A stretch of 64,000 bases of DNA from Bacteroidia bacterium (lineage in GTDB: Bacteria; Bacteroidota; Bacteroidia; B-17B0; Aurantibacillaceae): the NCBI GenBank assembly GCA_018000995.1, contig JAGNIU010000002.1:130483-194482 (forward strand). Reading direction: 5' to 3'. Shown here piece by piece: positions 16,466 through 25,038 of the stretch; the first letter of the stretch is position 1; every line of letters starts with the position of its first letter. Below the pieces are notes generated by a model, which was not told where the DNA came from, made no database searches, and worked only from the letters and a program-made list of their open reading frames with translations. The translations under genes were made by a program, and so were the position numbers.

Positions 16466-17701
16466 TTACTTCTTAGTAGCATACATAATCACATCCTTTT
16501 TACTACCCCAATGGTAGCCTAAATGGAAAGGAAGTTTAGGGATATTGGCGCTATCTTTTTTGAAGGCATTTTCTAAAGCTTCTTCTTTATTCAGCCATTT
16601 GAAATCAGAAACAGGACGGGCATATTGACCATATAATTTCACATCAAAACCTTGAGTTAAGAATTTATAAGGCATGCCCGTGTCATCCTGGATTATATAA
16701 TTCGATTTTTTTAGAATCATATCTTTCATGTTAGCCATAAAATTATTGTGCAGCAAATAAGACGCGCTTTTAATGTACGTCACCCAATTTGGATTATTAG
16801 CGATATAACTATAAAAAATACAAGTATCGTTAAAGAATTTATTGCTTACATCGTATTTAAAATAGTAAACCGATTTCTGTTTCTCGCCTTTTACAAAATC
16901 AATTCTTACACCAAAAGGTTTCTTAACTTCTTTCGGATTTTCGCGGTCCATTACTTTTGCATCGTAAGAACGTTCAACAATTGAATCTTGTTTAAAGCGG
17001 TACAAATATTTTACATCAGCAATATCATGTCCCGTTTTACGGATGAAAAAAGTAAGAACAGGTAATAATCCATTTACTTTTTGTTTTCCGAAATCGTGAA
17101 GCATTTTACGGGTGATGAAATAACTCTTATCAAAAATATCACCTAAAGATTCTTTAAAATCCTGAGCGTAATCGCTGTGCTCACCCGGTTTGAATTTTTT
17201 TAAATCAGGTAATTTACCAACGGGTTCTAATCCTAACATGATGTATTTATCAGCATTGGGAAAAAAAGCATCGGCGGTTAAATAATCCGGTCCGGAGAAA
17301 GGATAGAATACAACTTTTGATTCAGTGTTTGGTTTTGAAAATTCTTTCTCTGCCCAAGTGCGCATTGATTTTAAACGGGTTCTCTCTAATTTTTTCCAAC
17401 TCTTCTCAATAAATTCCTCGTGTGTCGACCAAGCTACAGAATCAAACAAATAATTTAATTTGTGAGCTTTTCCTTTTAATCCGCTAATAACAGCAGTAAT
17501 ATTATTGAATTGATTATCCGGATTAAACGGGGCGTAAACTAAAGGTGCGTATGTAACTTCATCCTTCTTAACCGAATCAACAACTACAAGAGGTTTAACA
17601 GAATCTTTTTTTGGTTCTTCTTTTATTTCCTGTTTTGGTTCAACACCATTACAACAAACAAAAGCAGTAAAAATTGTGAGTATCGGGATGATTGGTTTCA
17701 T
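16466..17701 (-). CDS. Conserved-looking lipoprotein of unknown function
   Basis: This 411-residue protein has a lipoprotein signal peptide (MKPIIPILTIFTAFVCC, lipobox Cys at 16 or 17). A Lys/Glu/Val-rich linker of about 35 residues follows, then a single soluble domain (about 55-411). I recognise no catalytic motif. Notable segments are VVFYPFSGPDYLTADAFFPN, which reads like a substrate-site loop, and a C-terminal HLGYHWGSKKDVIMYATKK. It sits alone between a MerR gene and a beta-lactamase-like gene on the same strand, about 30 bases from the latter. Envelope location is well supported; function is unknown. Confidence 0.75.
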   Translation of the reverse strand: MKPIIPILTIFTAFVCCNGVEPKQEIKEEPKKDSVKPLVVVDSVKKDEVTYAPLVYAPFNPDNQFNNITAVISGLKGKAHKLNYLFDSVAWSTHEEFIEKSWKKLERTRLKSMRTWAEKEFSKPNTESKVVFYPFSGPDYLTADAFFPNADKYIMLGLEPVGKLPDLKKFKPGEHSDYAQDFKESLGDIFDKSYFITRKMLHDFGKQKVNGLLPVLTFFIRKTGHDIADVKYLYRFKQDSIVERSYDAKVMDRENPKEVKKPFGVRIDFVKGEKQKSVYYFKYDVSNKFFNDTCIFYSYIANNPNWVTYIKSASYLLHNNFMANMKDMILKKSNYIIQDDTGMPYKFLTQGFDVKLYGQYARPVSDFKWLNKEEALENAFKKDSANIPKLPFHLGYHWGSKKDVIMYATKK

Positions 17702-17730
17702 AATGAAATTTGGTTGACAAATGTACTTTT

Positions 17731-18975
17731 TTAACGGTAGCCAAACAAATTGAATTCATCGAGATTTGGAAGGTGTTTTTTAGTCCTATTTCGCTCGTAA
17801 TTATAGATGGTTTTGGATAAATCCCTTAAAAAAGGCAAGCCCAAAAGCTCGTATTCGTATTTCCCACCTCCTACTATATCGCGTTCGTTAACATAGATAG
17901 AAGAGCTTAGTAAAAACTCAACTTTATTTTTAAAATCCACAATATATGCGCAGTCAATTAAAAAACCATACGCTCTTCCAACAATATTAAAAATACGAAC
18001 GCTATCACCTTTAATTGTTGCCACTGAACTTCCGTACATGAAATACTTTTTATAGGAATCGTAGTACACTTTTTTAGGATACTTTGGATACTCGCTTTCC
18101 TTTGGCAGCATGCCTAATTGCCTAACCATAAACTTCCAATTCTCTTCAGATAAAGGCAATTTATCATCGCCTTTCAAATGATTATTGAAAATAATCCGCC
18201 GCATCATATCGTGCAAATCCGATAATAGTAAATAATTATGTTTAGAGAAATCTTTTGGTCCGGGTTGGCGTATTCCTTCAACGTCGACATATTGCTTTCC
18301 CACTTTTGAGTTTTCAATTGGATGAGTTTTTTTGTATTCCGAAAACGTAAGTGGTTGCTTGTAAATAGTATCATTCTTCTCTCCCAAAAAATAAATCGGA
18401 GGGGTGATTTTAGCAGTATCACCGGGACAAGAACCATCTAAACGATTCGTAATACGGACATTTCCGTAACCAATATCTTCCAACTTTTTATGCAAATAAT
18501 CACAACCCACAAATTCATAAGTGCGAGCACATGCGTAATTATCACTAACCAATAACATTTTTTTAATGTAATTTCCTACAGTAGGGAAATCAGATGCAGT
18601 TGATGTGTCGGAATTAATTTTTCGCTGACAAAAGAATGCACTATCGGTAATCATTGAAGTTTCTAAACCAACTCCCCTCTCTTTTAAATCTTGTAATTTT
18701 AAGATTGCGGCTAAAGAAACAGGTAACTTCACTACACTCGCCGGATAAAAATAGTCTTTGTAAGGATGAAATTTGAATTCTTTAAATGTTGGATTATTAT
18801 TTTCGTCTCGATTAATTTGCGTGTACACAACTTGCAACTTGTACTTGGTTGGTTGCGATAAAACATTACTGTAAGTGGTGAGTGTTGATTTTAAAAGGCT
18901 GTCGAGAAATGGAGAGGTTTGTGCCTGTGAGAAAAAAGTAAAAGCTATCGCCAGAAGAAATAATCCTCTACGCAT
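17731..18975 (-). CDS. Class A beta-lactamase-like serine hydrolase
   Basis: This is a secreted serine hydrolase of the beta-lactamase/transpeptidase fold, 414 residues from ATG 18975 (the frame extends to GTG 19002). A signal peptide ends near FFSQAQT (about residue 19). The active-site SxxK is Ser80-Val-Val-Lys83 in YPASVVKLPVSL, and the SDN loop is Ser144-Asp-Asn146 in LLVSDNYACARTYEFVG. No canonical KTG is evident; SVATIKGDSVRIFN may occupy that strand. It is about 120 residues longer than true class A lactamases, with insertions after SDN. A cell-wall or peptide hydrolase is as likely as a resistance enzyme. It overlaps the permease stop by 8 bases, so it is co-translated. Confidence 0.82.
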   Translation of the reverse strand: MRRGLFLLAIAFTFFSQAQTSPFLDSLLKSTLTTYSNVLSQPTKYKLQVVYTQINRDENNNPTFKEFKFHPYKDYFYPASVVKLPVSLAAILKLQDLKERGVGLETSMITDSAFFCQRKINSDTSTASDFPTVGNYIKKMLLVSDNYACARTYEFVGCDYLHKKLEDIGYGNVRITNRLDGSCPGDTAKITPPIYFLGEKNDTIYKQPLTFSEYKKTHPIENSKVGKQYVDVEGIRQPGPKDFSKHNYLLLSDLHDMMRRIIFNNHLKGDDKLPLSEENWKFMVRQLGMLPKESEYPKYPKKVYYDSYKKYFMYGSSVATIKGDSVRIFNIVGRAYGFLIDCAYIVDFKNKVEFLLSSSIYVNERDIVGGGKYEYELLGLPFLRDLSKTIYNYERNRTKKHLPNLDEFNLFGYR

Positions 18976-20284
18976 TAGTTTTTTTGTTGTTGAATTTCTC
19001 ACTTACCCAGTAGAATAAAAAACCTAAACCAACTGTTCCTAATCCATATAAGGATTCTTCGGTTTTATTCTTAAAGATAAAAAATAAAATCCAACCGCTG
19101 ATGAGTAAAAATAAAATTGGAGTAATTGGATAGAACGGTGTTTTATATTCAGGCTGAATGTGTTTATGTTTCATTCTCAAAATAAACACACCAAATACGG
19201 TTAAAAATGTAAATAGATTCAAAGTAAATCCAACATAAGTAATTAAAGATTCAAAAGAGGAAGTCAATACTAAAACAATTGAAATCACCGATTGAAAAAT
19301 TACCGCCACATAAGGAACACTGTTTTTATTCGCAGTTGAAAAAATACTTAACTGATGCATTCCTTTTCCCATCGCTTGCATTACGCGTGGTCCTGCTAAA
19401 ATCATGGCGCTAACAGTAGAAACTAATAATAAGGCTATGACCAAACTCATGAACTGTCCTAAATCGTGACCGAAAATTTTGTTGGCACTTAAATAACCAA
19501 CTTCAACTTGTCCTTTTAATTCAGGAACAGGAACTGAATACATAAACACAAAATTTAAAGCAGTGTAAATTATCATTACGATTAATGTTCCCCAAACTAA
19601 AGCTTTCGGTAAATTTTTTTGAGGATTTTTTATTTCCCCAGCAATATAAGAAGCTGCATTCCATCCGCTATAAGCATAAGTCACAAACACTAGTGAAACT
19701 GCAAATGCTGCAGAAGTAATTTGATTCCAACTATCAGATGTTGGTGCAAAAGAAGTTGCATGTTCAGGATGATGAAATAATCCGAAACCAACAAACATAA
19801 CTATGATAACGATTTTGATTAAGGTAAATGCGCGTTGAATGGCACTTCCTAATTTTAAATTTATAGAATGAACTACTGTAAGGATTACAATGATTGTGAT
19901 TGCTAATATGGTTCCGTTTACATCTGAATAAATCTTATTCACATACAAACCTAATGCAGTTGCAGCCGCGGCAACAGGAGCCGCAAAACCAACAGTAACA
20001 GAAACCCATCCTGATAAAAATCCAACGGAAGGGTGATATAATTTTGAAAGATAATTATACTCGCCCCCACTCTCCGGAAATGCAGAACCAATTTCTCCAT
20101 AAGTTAAAGCACCGCACAAAGAAAGAATTCCTCCTACAATCCATAACATCATAATCGCAAAACCGGATTCAATACTCATTACCTGAAATCCTAAACTGGT
20201 AAACACACCCGTGCCAATCATATTGGCAATTACCAATGAAATAGCTGTTGCAAAACCAATTTTTTGAATTGTCGACTTGTTCAC
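18968..20284 (-). CDS. APC-superfamily amino acid permease
   Basis: This is an inner-membrane amino acid transporter of 438 residues with about 12 hydrophobic segments. The N-terminal IGFATAISLVIANMIGTGVFTSLGF carries the unwound-helix GxGxF-type substrate site of APC/LAT proteins. SGWNAASYIAGEIKNPQKNLPKAL is the typical TM6 with its cytoplasmic loop, and GPRVMQAMGKGMHQL the TM8-side loop. The start is GTG (20282-20284), because the only upstream in-frame codons run into a stop. It is followed with overlap by a secreted serine hydrolase, which suggests a peptide or cell-wall salvage pair, but that link is inference. Substrate unknown. Confidence 0.9.
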   Translation of the reverse strand: MNKSTIQKIGFATAISLVIANMIGTGVFTSLGFQVMSIESGFAIMMLWIVGGILSLCGALTYGEIGSAFPESGGEYNYLSKLYHPSVGFLSGWVSVTVGFAAPVAAAATALGLYVNKIYSDVNGTILAITIIVILTVVHSINLKLGSAIQRAFTLIKIVIIVMFVGFGLFHHPEHATSFAPTSDSWNQITSAAFAVSLVFVTYAYSGWNAASYIAGEIKNPQKNLPKALVWGTLIVMIIYTALNFVFMYSVPVPELKGQVEVGYLSANKIFGHDLGQFMSLVIALLLVSTVSAMILAGPRVMQAMGKGMHQLSIFSTANKNSVPYVAVIFQSVISIVLVLTSSFESLITYVGFTLNLFTFLTVFGVFILRMKHKHIQPEYKTPFYPITPILFLLISGWILFFIFKNKTEESLYGLGTVGLGFLFYWVSEKFNNKKTNA

Positions 20285-20344
20285 GGTATGAAGTTAAATT
20301 TGTTCAATACAATCAATATAATTCCAAATTTATACTTCATACCA

Positions 20345-21316
20345 TTAATCGAACGATTGAGAAGATTTTGATGACATTTCTAACATCACCTGATATTGTT
20401 GCGGCGTAAGATCGTTAAAGTAAAAGTTAATTGGATTTACTTTTTCGCCATTCTTAATTACTTCATAATGGATGTGTGGCGCTGTACTTAAACCTGTACT
20501 TCCCACATATCCTACTAATTCTCCACGCTTAATTTTTTTACCAACTTTCACAGCCATTTTACTCATGTGACCATATAAAGTTTGATAGCCGAAACCATGA
20601 TTAATGACAACGTGATTTCCATAACCTTGCGCATTTGCATCAGCAGTTTCTACAACACCATCGCCCGTTGCGTAAATGGGCGTTCCTTGTTCTGCCGCGA
20701 AATCCATTCCAGGATGAAACTCAGGTGTTTTGTAAATTGGATGCGTTCTCCAACCAAAACCTCCCGGTTGTCTTCTTAAATCTTTATTATTAATTGGCAT
20801 GATAGCAGGAATGGAAGAAAGTAATTGTTCTTTATTCTTCGCTAAATTCACCACTTCATCAAATGATTTGGATTGTATATAAAGTTCTTTTGTGATTTTA
20901 TCTAAACGCTCTGTTGTAGTTTTTAAAAGTTCAGCATTCTCATAATTATCAAATACCGAATACCGATCACTCCCACCAAAACCAGCCTGACGAATAGAAT
21001 TTGGAATCGGCTCTGATTCAAAAATTACACGGTAAATATTATCATCCCTATCCTGCAAATCATTTAACACCAATTGGGTTTGGTCCATTTTTTTATGGAG
21101 TAAATTATATTGCAATTGAAGAGCCTCTATCTCACGTTTCAACATTTTTTCTTTTGGGGAATCGATGAACTTGTAAGCCAATAAAACCGTACCCGTTGCA
21201 AATACCAATCCAATAGCCAAATACGACAGAAAACGCCAAAACCTGTCCCTAAAGGTGACTTTAACCTTCTCGTAGGTAAGTGATTTGGTATTAAACCTAT
21301 ATTTAACTTTCGACAT
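20345..21316 (-). CDS. M23-family (LytM) peptidoglycan endopeptidase
   Basis: This membrane-anchored periplasmic zinc peptidase cleaves peptidoglycan crosslinks or activates amidases. In order it has a basic cytoplasmic start, a transmembrane helix (about 34-53), a coiled coil (about 57-90), a linker and the LytM domain (about 185-310). Zinc and catalytic residues are visible: HPGMDFAA (His, Asp), LYGHMSKM and HIHYEV (HxH). At 323 residues it is the standard size for this Bacteroidota group. It is divergent from alaS with a strong promoter of its own. All zinc ligands are present, so it is likely active rather than an EnvC-like activator. Confidence 0.92.
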   Translation of the reverse strand: MSKVKYRFNTKSLTYEKVKVTFRDRFWRFLSYLAIGLVFATGTVLLAYKFIDSPKEKMLKREIEALQLQYNLLHKKMDQTQLVLNDLQDRDDNIYRVIFESEPIPNSIRQAGFGGSDRYSVFDNYENAELLKTTTERLDKITKELYIQSKSFDEVVNLAKNKEQLLSSIPAIMPINNKDLRRQPGGFGWRTHPIYKTPEFHPGMDFAAEQGTPIYATGDGVVETADANAQGYGNHVVINHGFGYQTLYGHMSKMAVKVGKKIKRGELVGYVGSTGLSTAPHIHYEVIKNGEKVNPINFYFNDLTPQQYQVMLEMSSKSSQSFD

Positions 21317-21346
21317 CTTGTTGAAAAACAGCCATTTTGGCTATGG

Positions 21347-21376
21347 CAAAGATAAAAAAATAAGCTAAATTTACAA
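21347..21376 (-). promoter_or_regulatory. Consensus promoter of M23 peptidase gene
   Basis: On the minus strand TATCTTTG (plus 21347-21354) exactly fits TAnnTTTG, and TTG (plus 21374-21376) lies exactly 19 bases upstream. This is the best match to the Bacteroidota primary promoter in the window. The leader would be about 25 bases. Confidence 0.75.
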
Positions 21377-21396
21377 GCTCATTATTTAGTTAAAAA

Positions 21397-21413
21397 GTGA
21401 TAACAATTATCAC
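21397..21413. promoter_or_regulatory. Perfect inverted repeat just upstream of alaS
   Basis: GTGATAA (21397-21403), CAA, TTATCAC (21407-21413) is a perfect 7-base dyad ending 8 bases before the alaS ATG, overlapping the ribosome-binding position. It could be a translational hairpin or a repressor site. E. coli AlaRS is known to repress its own gene through a palindrome at its promoter; whether this is analogous is inference. Confidence 0.5.
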
Positions 21414-21421
21414 AAAAATTT

Positions 21422-24097
21422 ATGGAAGCGAATAAAGTACGACAAACATTTTTAGATTTTTTCAAGAGTAAAGGTCATGAGATTGTTCCCTCTGCACCAA
21501 TGGTGGTAAAAGGTGATCCTACACTTATGTTTAACAATAGCGGTATGGCGCCGTTCAAAGATATTTTTTTAGGAAACGTTCCTATTAAACACCCGCGTAT
21601 AGCAGATACACAAAAATGTTTACGTGTTAGTGGTAAGCATAACGACTTAGAAGAAGTTGGCGTGGATACTTATCATCACACGATGTTTGAGATGTTGGGG
21701 AATTGGAGTTTTGGAGATTATTTTAAGAAAGATGCCATTGAATGGGCTTGGGAATTACTAACTAAAGTTTATAAAATTGATCCGTACCGTTTATACGTTA
21801 CCGTTTTTGAAGGTGATGAAAAAGAAGGTTTAGCATTTGATCAGGAAGCATACGATACTTGGGCAAAATTAATTCCGAAAGACAGAATTCTTCGCGGAAA
21901 TAAAAAAGATAATTTCTGGGAAATGGGTGATATGGGTCCTTGCGGTCCTTGCAGTGAAATTCATTGCGACATTCGTAAACCTGAAGATAGATTGGGAAGT
22001 CCGGGAGATGTTTTAGTGAACACAGGACATCCTCAAGTAATTGAAATTTGGAATAACGTGTTCATGGAATTCGAGCGCAAAGCCGATGGTTCATTGGTAA
22101 AATTACCAAAACAACATGTGGATACAGGAATGGGCTTTGAACGTTTGTGCGTTGTGTTACAAGGAAAACAAAGTAACTACGACACTGATGTTTTCATGCC
22201 TATCATTAATAAAATTGAAGAATTAAGTGGCTTACGTTACAAACCGGAAGACGAACAAAATCACAAAAAGCAATTGATGATTAATATTGCTATGCGTGTT
22301 ATTGCGGATCATATCCGTGCTATTTCATTTTCTATTTCTGATGGTCAGTTACCAAGTAATACCGGTGCGGGTTATGTTATCCGTCGGATTTTACGTCGTG
22401 CTATTCGTTATGGATATCAATCTTTGAATTTAAAAGAACCGTTCATGCATCGCTTGGTTCCTACTTTGGCAAATCAAATGGGACAAGCGTTTCCTGAATT
22501 AGTAAATCAAAAAGTATTGATTGAGAAAGTAATTAAAGAAGAAGAAACCGCATTTTACAAAACATTAGAGTTTGGATTGAAACGCATTGATCAAGTGTGT
22601 ATTGATTTAACTAATTCGAAAAAAGGAACTGTAATTGACGGAAAAGTTGTTTTTGAATTGTACGATACATTTGGTTTTCCTTTAGATCTAACGCAATTAA
22701 TTGCGAAGAGTTATGATTTAAGTGTTGACGAAACAGGTTTCGCAAAATATTTAGAAGAACAAAAAAATCGTTCTCGTGCTGCAACAAGTGTGGATACGGA
22801 AGATTGGATTTATACTGACTTTGGAAAAACTGTTCAGGGTGAAAAAGAAACTGAGTTCATTGGTTATGATGAATTAGAATCGGAATGTAAGATTGTTCGT
22901 TACCGTAAAGTAAAAGCAAAAAATAAAGAGCAATACAATTTAGTAATCAGTAAAACTCCTTTTTATGCTGAGAGTGGTGGACAAGTAGGAGACATTGGGA
23001 TTTTAGAAAGCATCAACGAAAAAGTATTTATTACTGATACCAGAAAAGAAAACGGTGTTACTATTCACTTTTGCGATAAGCTTCCTGAAAATATTAATAT
23101 TGATTACGTTGCAAAAGTTGATAAAGCAAGACGTTTATATACAACGAACAATCATAGCGCAACACATTTATTACATGCGGCATTACGTAGCACATTAGGA
23201 ACTCACGTTGAGCAAAAAGGAAGTTTAGTGAATGATGAACATTTACGTTTCGACTTTTCGCATTTCTCGAAAGTAACTGATGAAGAATTAAAAGAGATTG
23301 AACATATCGTGAACAATAAAATCCGCGAAAACATTCCTGTAACTATAGAATTGATGAACATTGAAGCTGCTAAAAAAACAGGCGCGATGGCATTATTCGG
23401 TGAGAAATACGGAGATGTAGTTCGTGTGGTGACGATTGACAAAAATTATTCGATAGAATTATGTGGTGGTACGCATGTAACATCAACCGGACAAATCGGA
23501 TTCTTTAAATTAATTAGTGAAGGTGCTGTTGCTGCGGGTATCCGTCGTATTGAAGCGATTTCATCTGTTAAAGTGGAAGAGTATTTCGAAAATCAAGCTA
23601 CTACATTGAACGAGATTAAAAATTTATTCAAGGGAAGTAAAAATATTGTAAAGAGTGTTTCTGATTTTATTGAAGAACACAATACCTTACAAAAACAATA
23701 TCTCGAATTAATTCGCGAGCGCGCTAAATTGGTGAAAGCAAAATTGATTACAGATATCGAGAAGACGCCTGTTAACAACGGCATTCGTTTCTTGTCAACT
23801 AAAATAGATTTCAATCACCTTGATGAAATAAAAAACATTCACTTCCAATTGACTAAAGATTATACAGATTTAGTTTTAGTAACAGGTTATGAATTAGATG
23901 GTGCTGCCGGATTAACAGGTTCTACCTCTGCCGAATTAGTGAAAGATAAGAACATCGACATGGGCAAGATCATCCGCGAATCAGCTGCGGTGATGAAAGG
24001 AAATGGTGGTGGTCAGAAATTCTTTGCACAAGGAAAAGGGCCGGAGTTATCTTCACTAGATAGCGCTATTAATAAAGCTAAAACCTTATTACAATGA
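21422..24097 (+). CDS. alaS: Alanyl-tRNA synthetase
   Basis: This class II aminoacyl-tRNA synthetase charges tRNA-Ala in the cytoplasm. At 891 residues it is full length. The order is catalytic core (about 1-240, with LMFNNSGMAPFKD and the class II motif 2 region MFEMLGNWSFGDYF), tRNA-recognition helices (about 250-460), an editing domain with the zinc motifs HSATHLLH and CGGTH that hydrolyses Ser- and Gly-tRNA-Ala, and a C-terminal coiled coil plus DHHA1 domain ending MKGNGGGQKFFAQGKG. ATG 21422 gives the standard MEANKVRQTFLDFF start. It overlaps proC by 4 bases (ATGA), so the two are co-translated. Confidence 0.98.
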   Translation: MEANKVRQTFLDFFKSKGHEIVPSAPMVVKGDPTLMFNNSGMAPFKDIFLGNVPIKHPRIADTQKCLRVSGKHNDLEEVGVDTYHHTMFEMLGNWSFGDYFKKDAIEWAWELLTKVYKIDPYRLYVTVFEGDEKEGLAFDQEAYDTWAKLIPKDRILRGNKKDNFWEMGDMGPCGPCSEIHCDIRKPEDRLGSPGDVLVNTGHPQVIEIWNNVFMEFERKADGSLVKLPKQHVDTGMGFERLCVVLQGKQSNYDTDVFMPIINKIEELSGLRYKPEDEQNHKKQLMINIAMRVIADHIRAISFSISDGQLPSNTGAGYVIRRILRRAIRYGYQSLNLKEPFMHRLVPTLANQMGQAFPELVNQKVLIEKVIKEEETAFYKTLEFGLKRIDQVCIDLTNSKKGTVIDGKVVFELYDTFGFPLDLTQLIAKSYDLSVDETGFAKYLEEQKNRSRAATSVDTEDWIYTDFGKTVQGEKETEFIGYDELESECKIVRYRKVKAKNKEQYNLVISKTPFYAESGGQVGDIGILESINEKVFITDTRKENGVTIHFCDKLPENINIDYVAKVDKARRLYTTNNHSATHLLHAALRSTLGTHVEQKGSLVNDEHLRFDFSHFSKVTDEELKEIEHIVNNKIRENIPVTIELMNIEAAKKTGAMALFGEKYGDVVRVVTIDKNYSIELCGGTHVTSTGQIGFFKLISEGAVAAGIRRIEAISSVKVEEYFENQATTLNEIKNLFKGSKNIVKSVSDFIEEHNTLQKQYLELIRERAKLVKAKLITDIEKTPVNNGIRFLSTKIDFNHLDEIKNIHFQLTKDYTDLVLVTGYELDGAAGLTGSTSAELVKDKNIDMGKIIRESAAVMKGNGGGQKFFAQGKGPELSSLDSAINKAKTLLQ

Positions 24098-24888
24098 GTC
24101 GCAACATTACCATAATAGGCGGCGGTAATTTAGGAATTGCCATCGCCGAAGGATTAATTGATTCAAAATATTCTAAAGCTTCAAACATTACGGTTACTCG
24201 CAGAAATGTTTCTTTATTAAATGATTTAAAGAAAAAAGGTTGCGTGGTGGAAAGTGAAAATGCTAAGGCTGTAAAGAACGCAGATATAATTTTGTTATGC
24301 GTAAAACCGTTTCAAATAAAAGATGTTTTGAAAGGCATTTCTAAAAGTGTTAACGCTAAGCAAATTTTAATATCAGTTGTAAGTAGTGTTTCTATTGAAG
24401 AAATAGTTGATGCACTTGGAAAAAATTTACCTGTATTCAGAGCTATGCCTAATACCGCGATCGCCATAAGTGAAAGTATGACATGTATCGCTCACAATAA
24501 TGCAGGAAAAAGAGAAATTGGTGAAGTAGTTGGATTGTTTGATAATTTAGGTCAGACTGTTATCATTGAAGAAAAACTAATGGAAGCTGCCACTATTATC
24601 GGTGCTTGCGGAACTGCATTTGCGATGCGTTATATCCGCGCTAACATACAAGGTGGAATTGAAATTGGATTTGATGCTGCCACAGCCCGTAAAATCGTGG
24701 CTCAAACTGTAAAAGGTGCTGCTGATTTGTTGATTAAAAAAGGAACTCACCCTGAACAAGAAATTGACAAGGTAACCACTCCAAAAGGCTGTACCATTGC
24801 GGGATTAAATGAAATGGAACATAATGGATTGAGTTCTTCTTTAATAAAGGGAATAACTGTATCATATAAAAAGATTGCTAAGGATTAA
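24094..24888 (+). CDS. proC: Pyrroline-5-carboxylate reductase
   Basis: This enzyme catalyses the last step of proline synthesis, NAD(P)H-dependent reduction of pyrroline-5-carboxylate to proline, in the cytoplasm. It has an N-terminal Rossmann fold with IIGGGNLGIAIAEGL (about residues 4-18), the LLCVKPFQIKDVL strand and the FRAMPNTAIAI motif. The C-terminal helical dimer domain carries VTTPKGCTIAGLNEME, equivalent to the family TSPGGTTIAGL. At 264 residues it is typical. The start overlaps the alaS stop as ATGA. No terminator is seen in the 150 bases that follow. Confidence 0.95.
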   Translation: MSRNITIIGGGNLGIAIAEGLIDSKYSKASNITVTRRNVSLLNDLKKKGCVVESENAKAVKNADIILLCVKPFQIKDVLKGISKSVNAKQILISVVSSVSIEEIVDALGKNLPVFRAMPNTAIAISESMTCIAHNNAGKREIGEVVGLFDNLGQTVIIEEKLMEAATIIGACGTAFAMRYIRANIQGGIEIGFDAATARKIVAQTVKGAADLLIKKGTHPEQEIDKVTTPKGCTIAGLNEMEHNGLSSSLIKGITVSYKKIAKD

Positions 24889-25013
24889 ACGATTCTATTA
24901 ACTCTTAAATTGAAAACCATTAGATTATTGTTAAAAAACAGTTTACCTGAGTGTAAGCATGGGTTTATTGAGCAGACAAATACAGATTCGTGTGAAAAAA
25001 CCTAAACTATTGA

Positions 25014-25022
25014 GTATCTTTA
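25014..25022 (+). promoter_or_regulatory. Possible -7 element of the PKD-protein gene
   Basis: TATCTTTAC is one base from TAnnTTTG and lies 17 bases before the TTG start codon of the secreted PKD protein. No clear -33 element. It is reported because it supports the unusual TTG start: the ATG-less leader would be only about a dozen bases. Confidence 0.35.
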
Positions 25023-25038
25023 CGTACTATATTTTAGC

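Noticed and set aside
17731-18975. Acquired beta-lactam resistance gene
   Set aside because: Motifs are only partly those of class A lactamases, the protein is longer, and no mobile element or composition change is seen around it.
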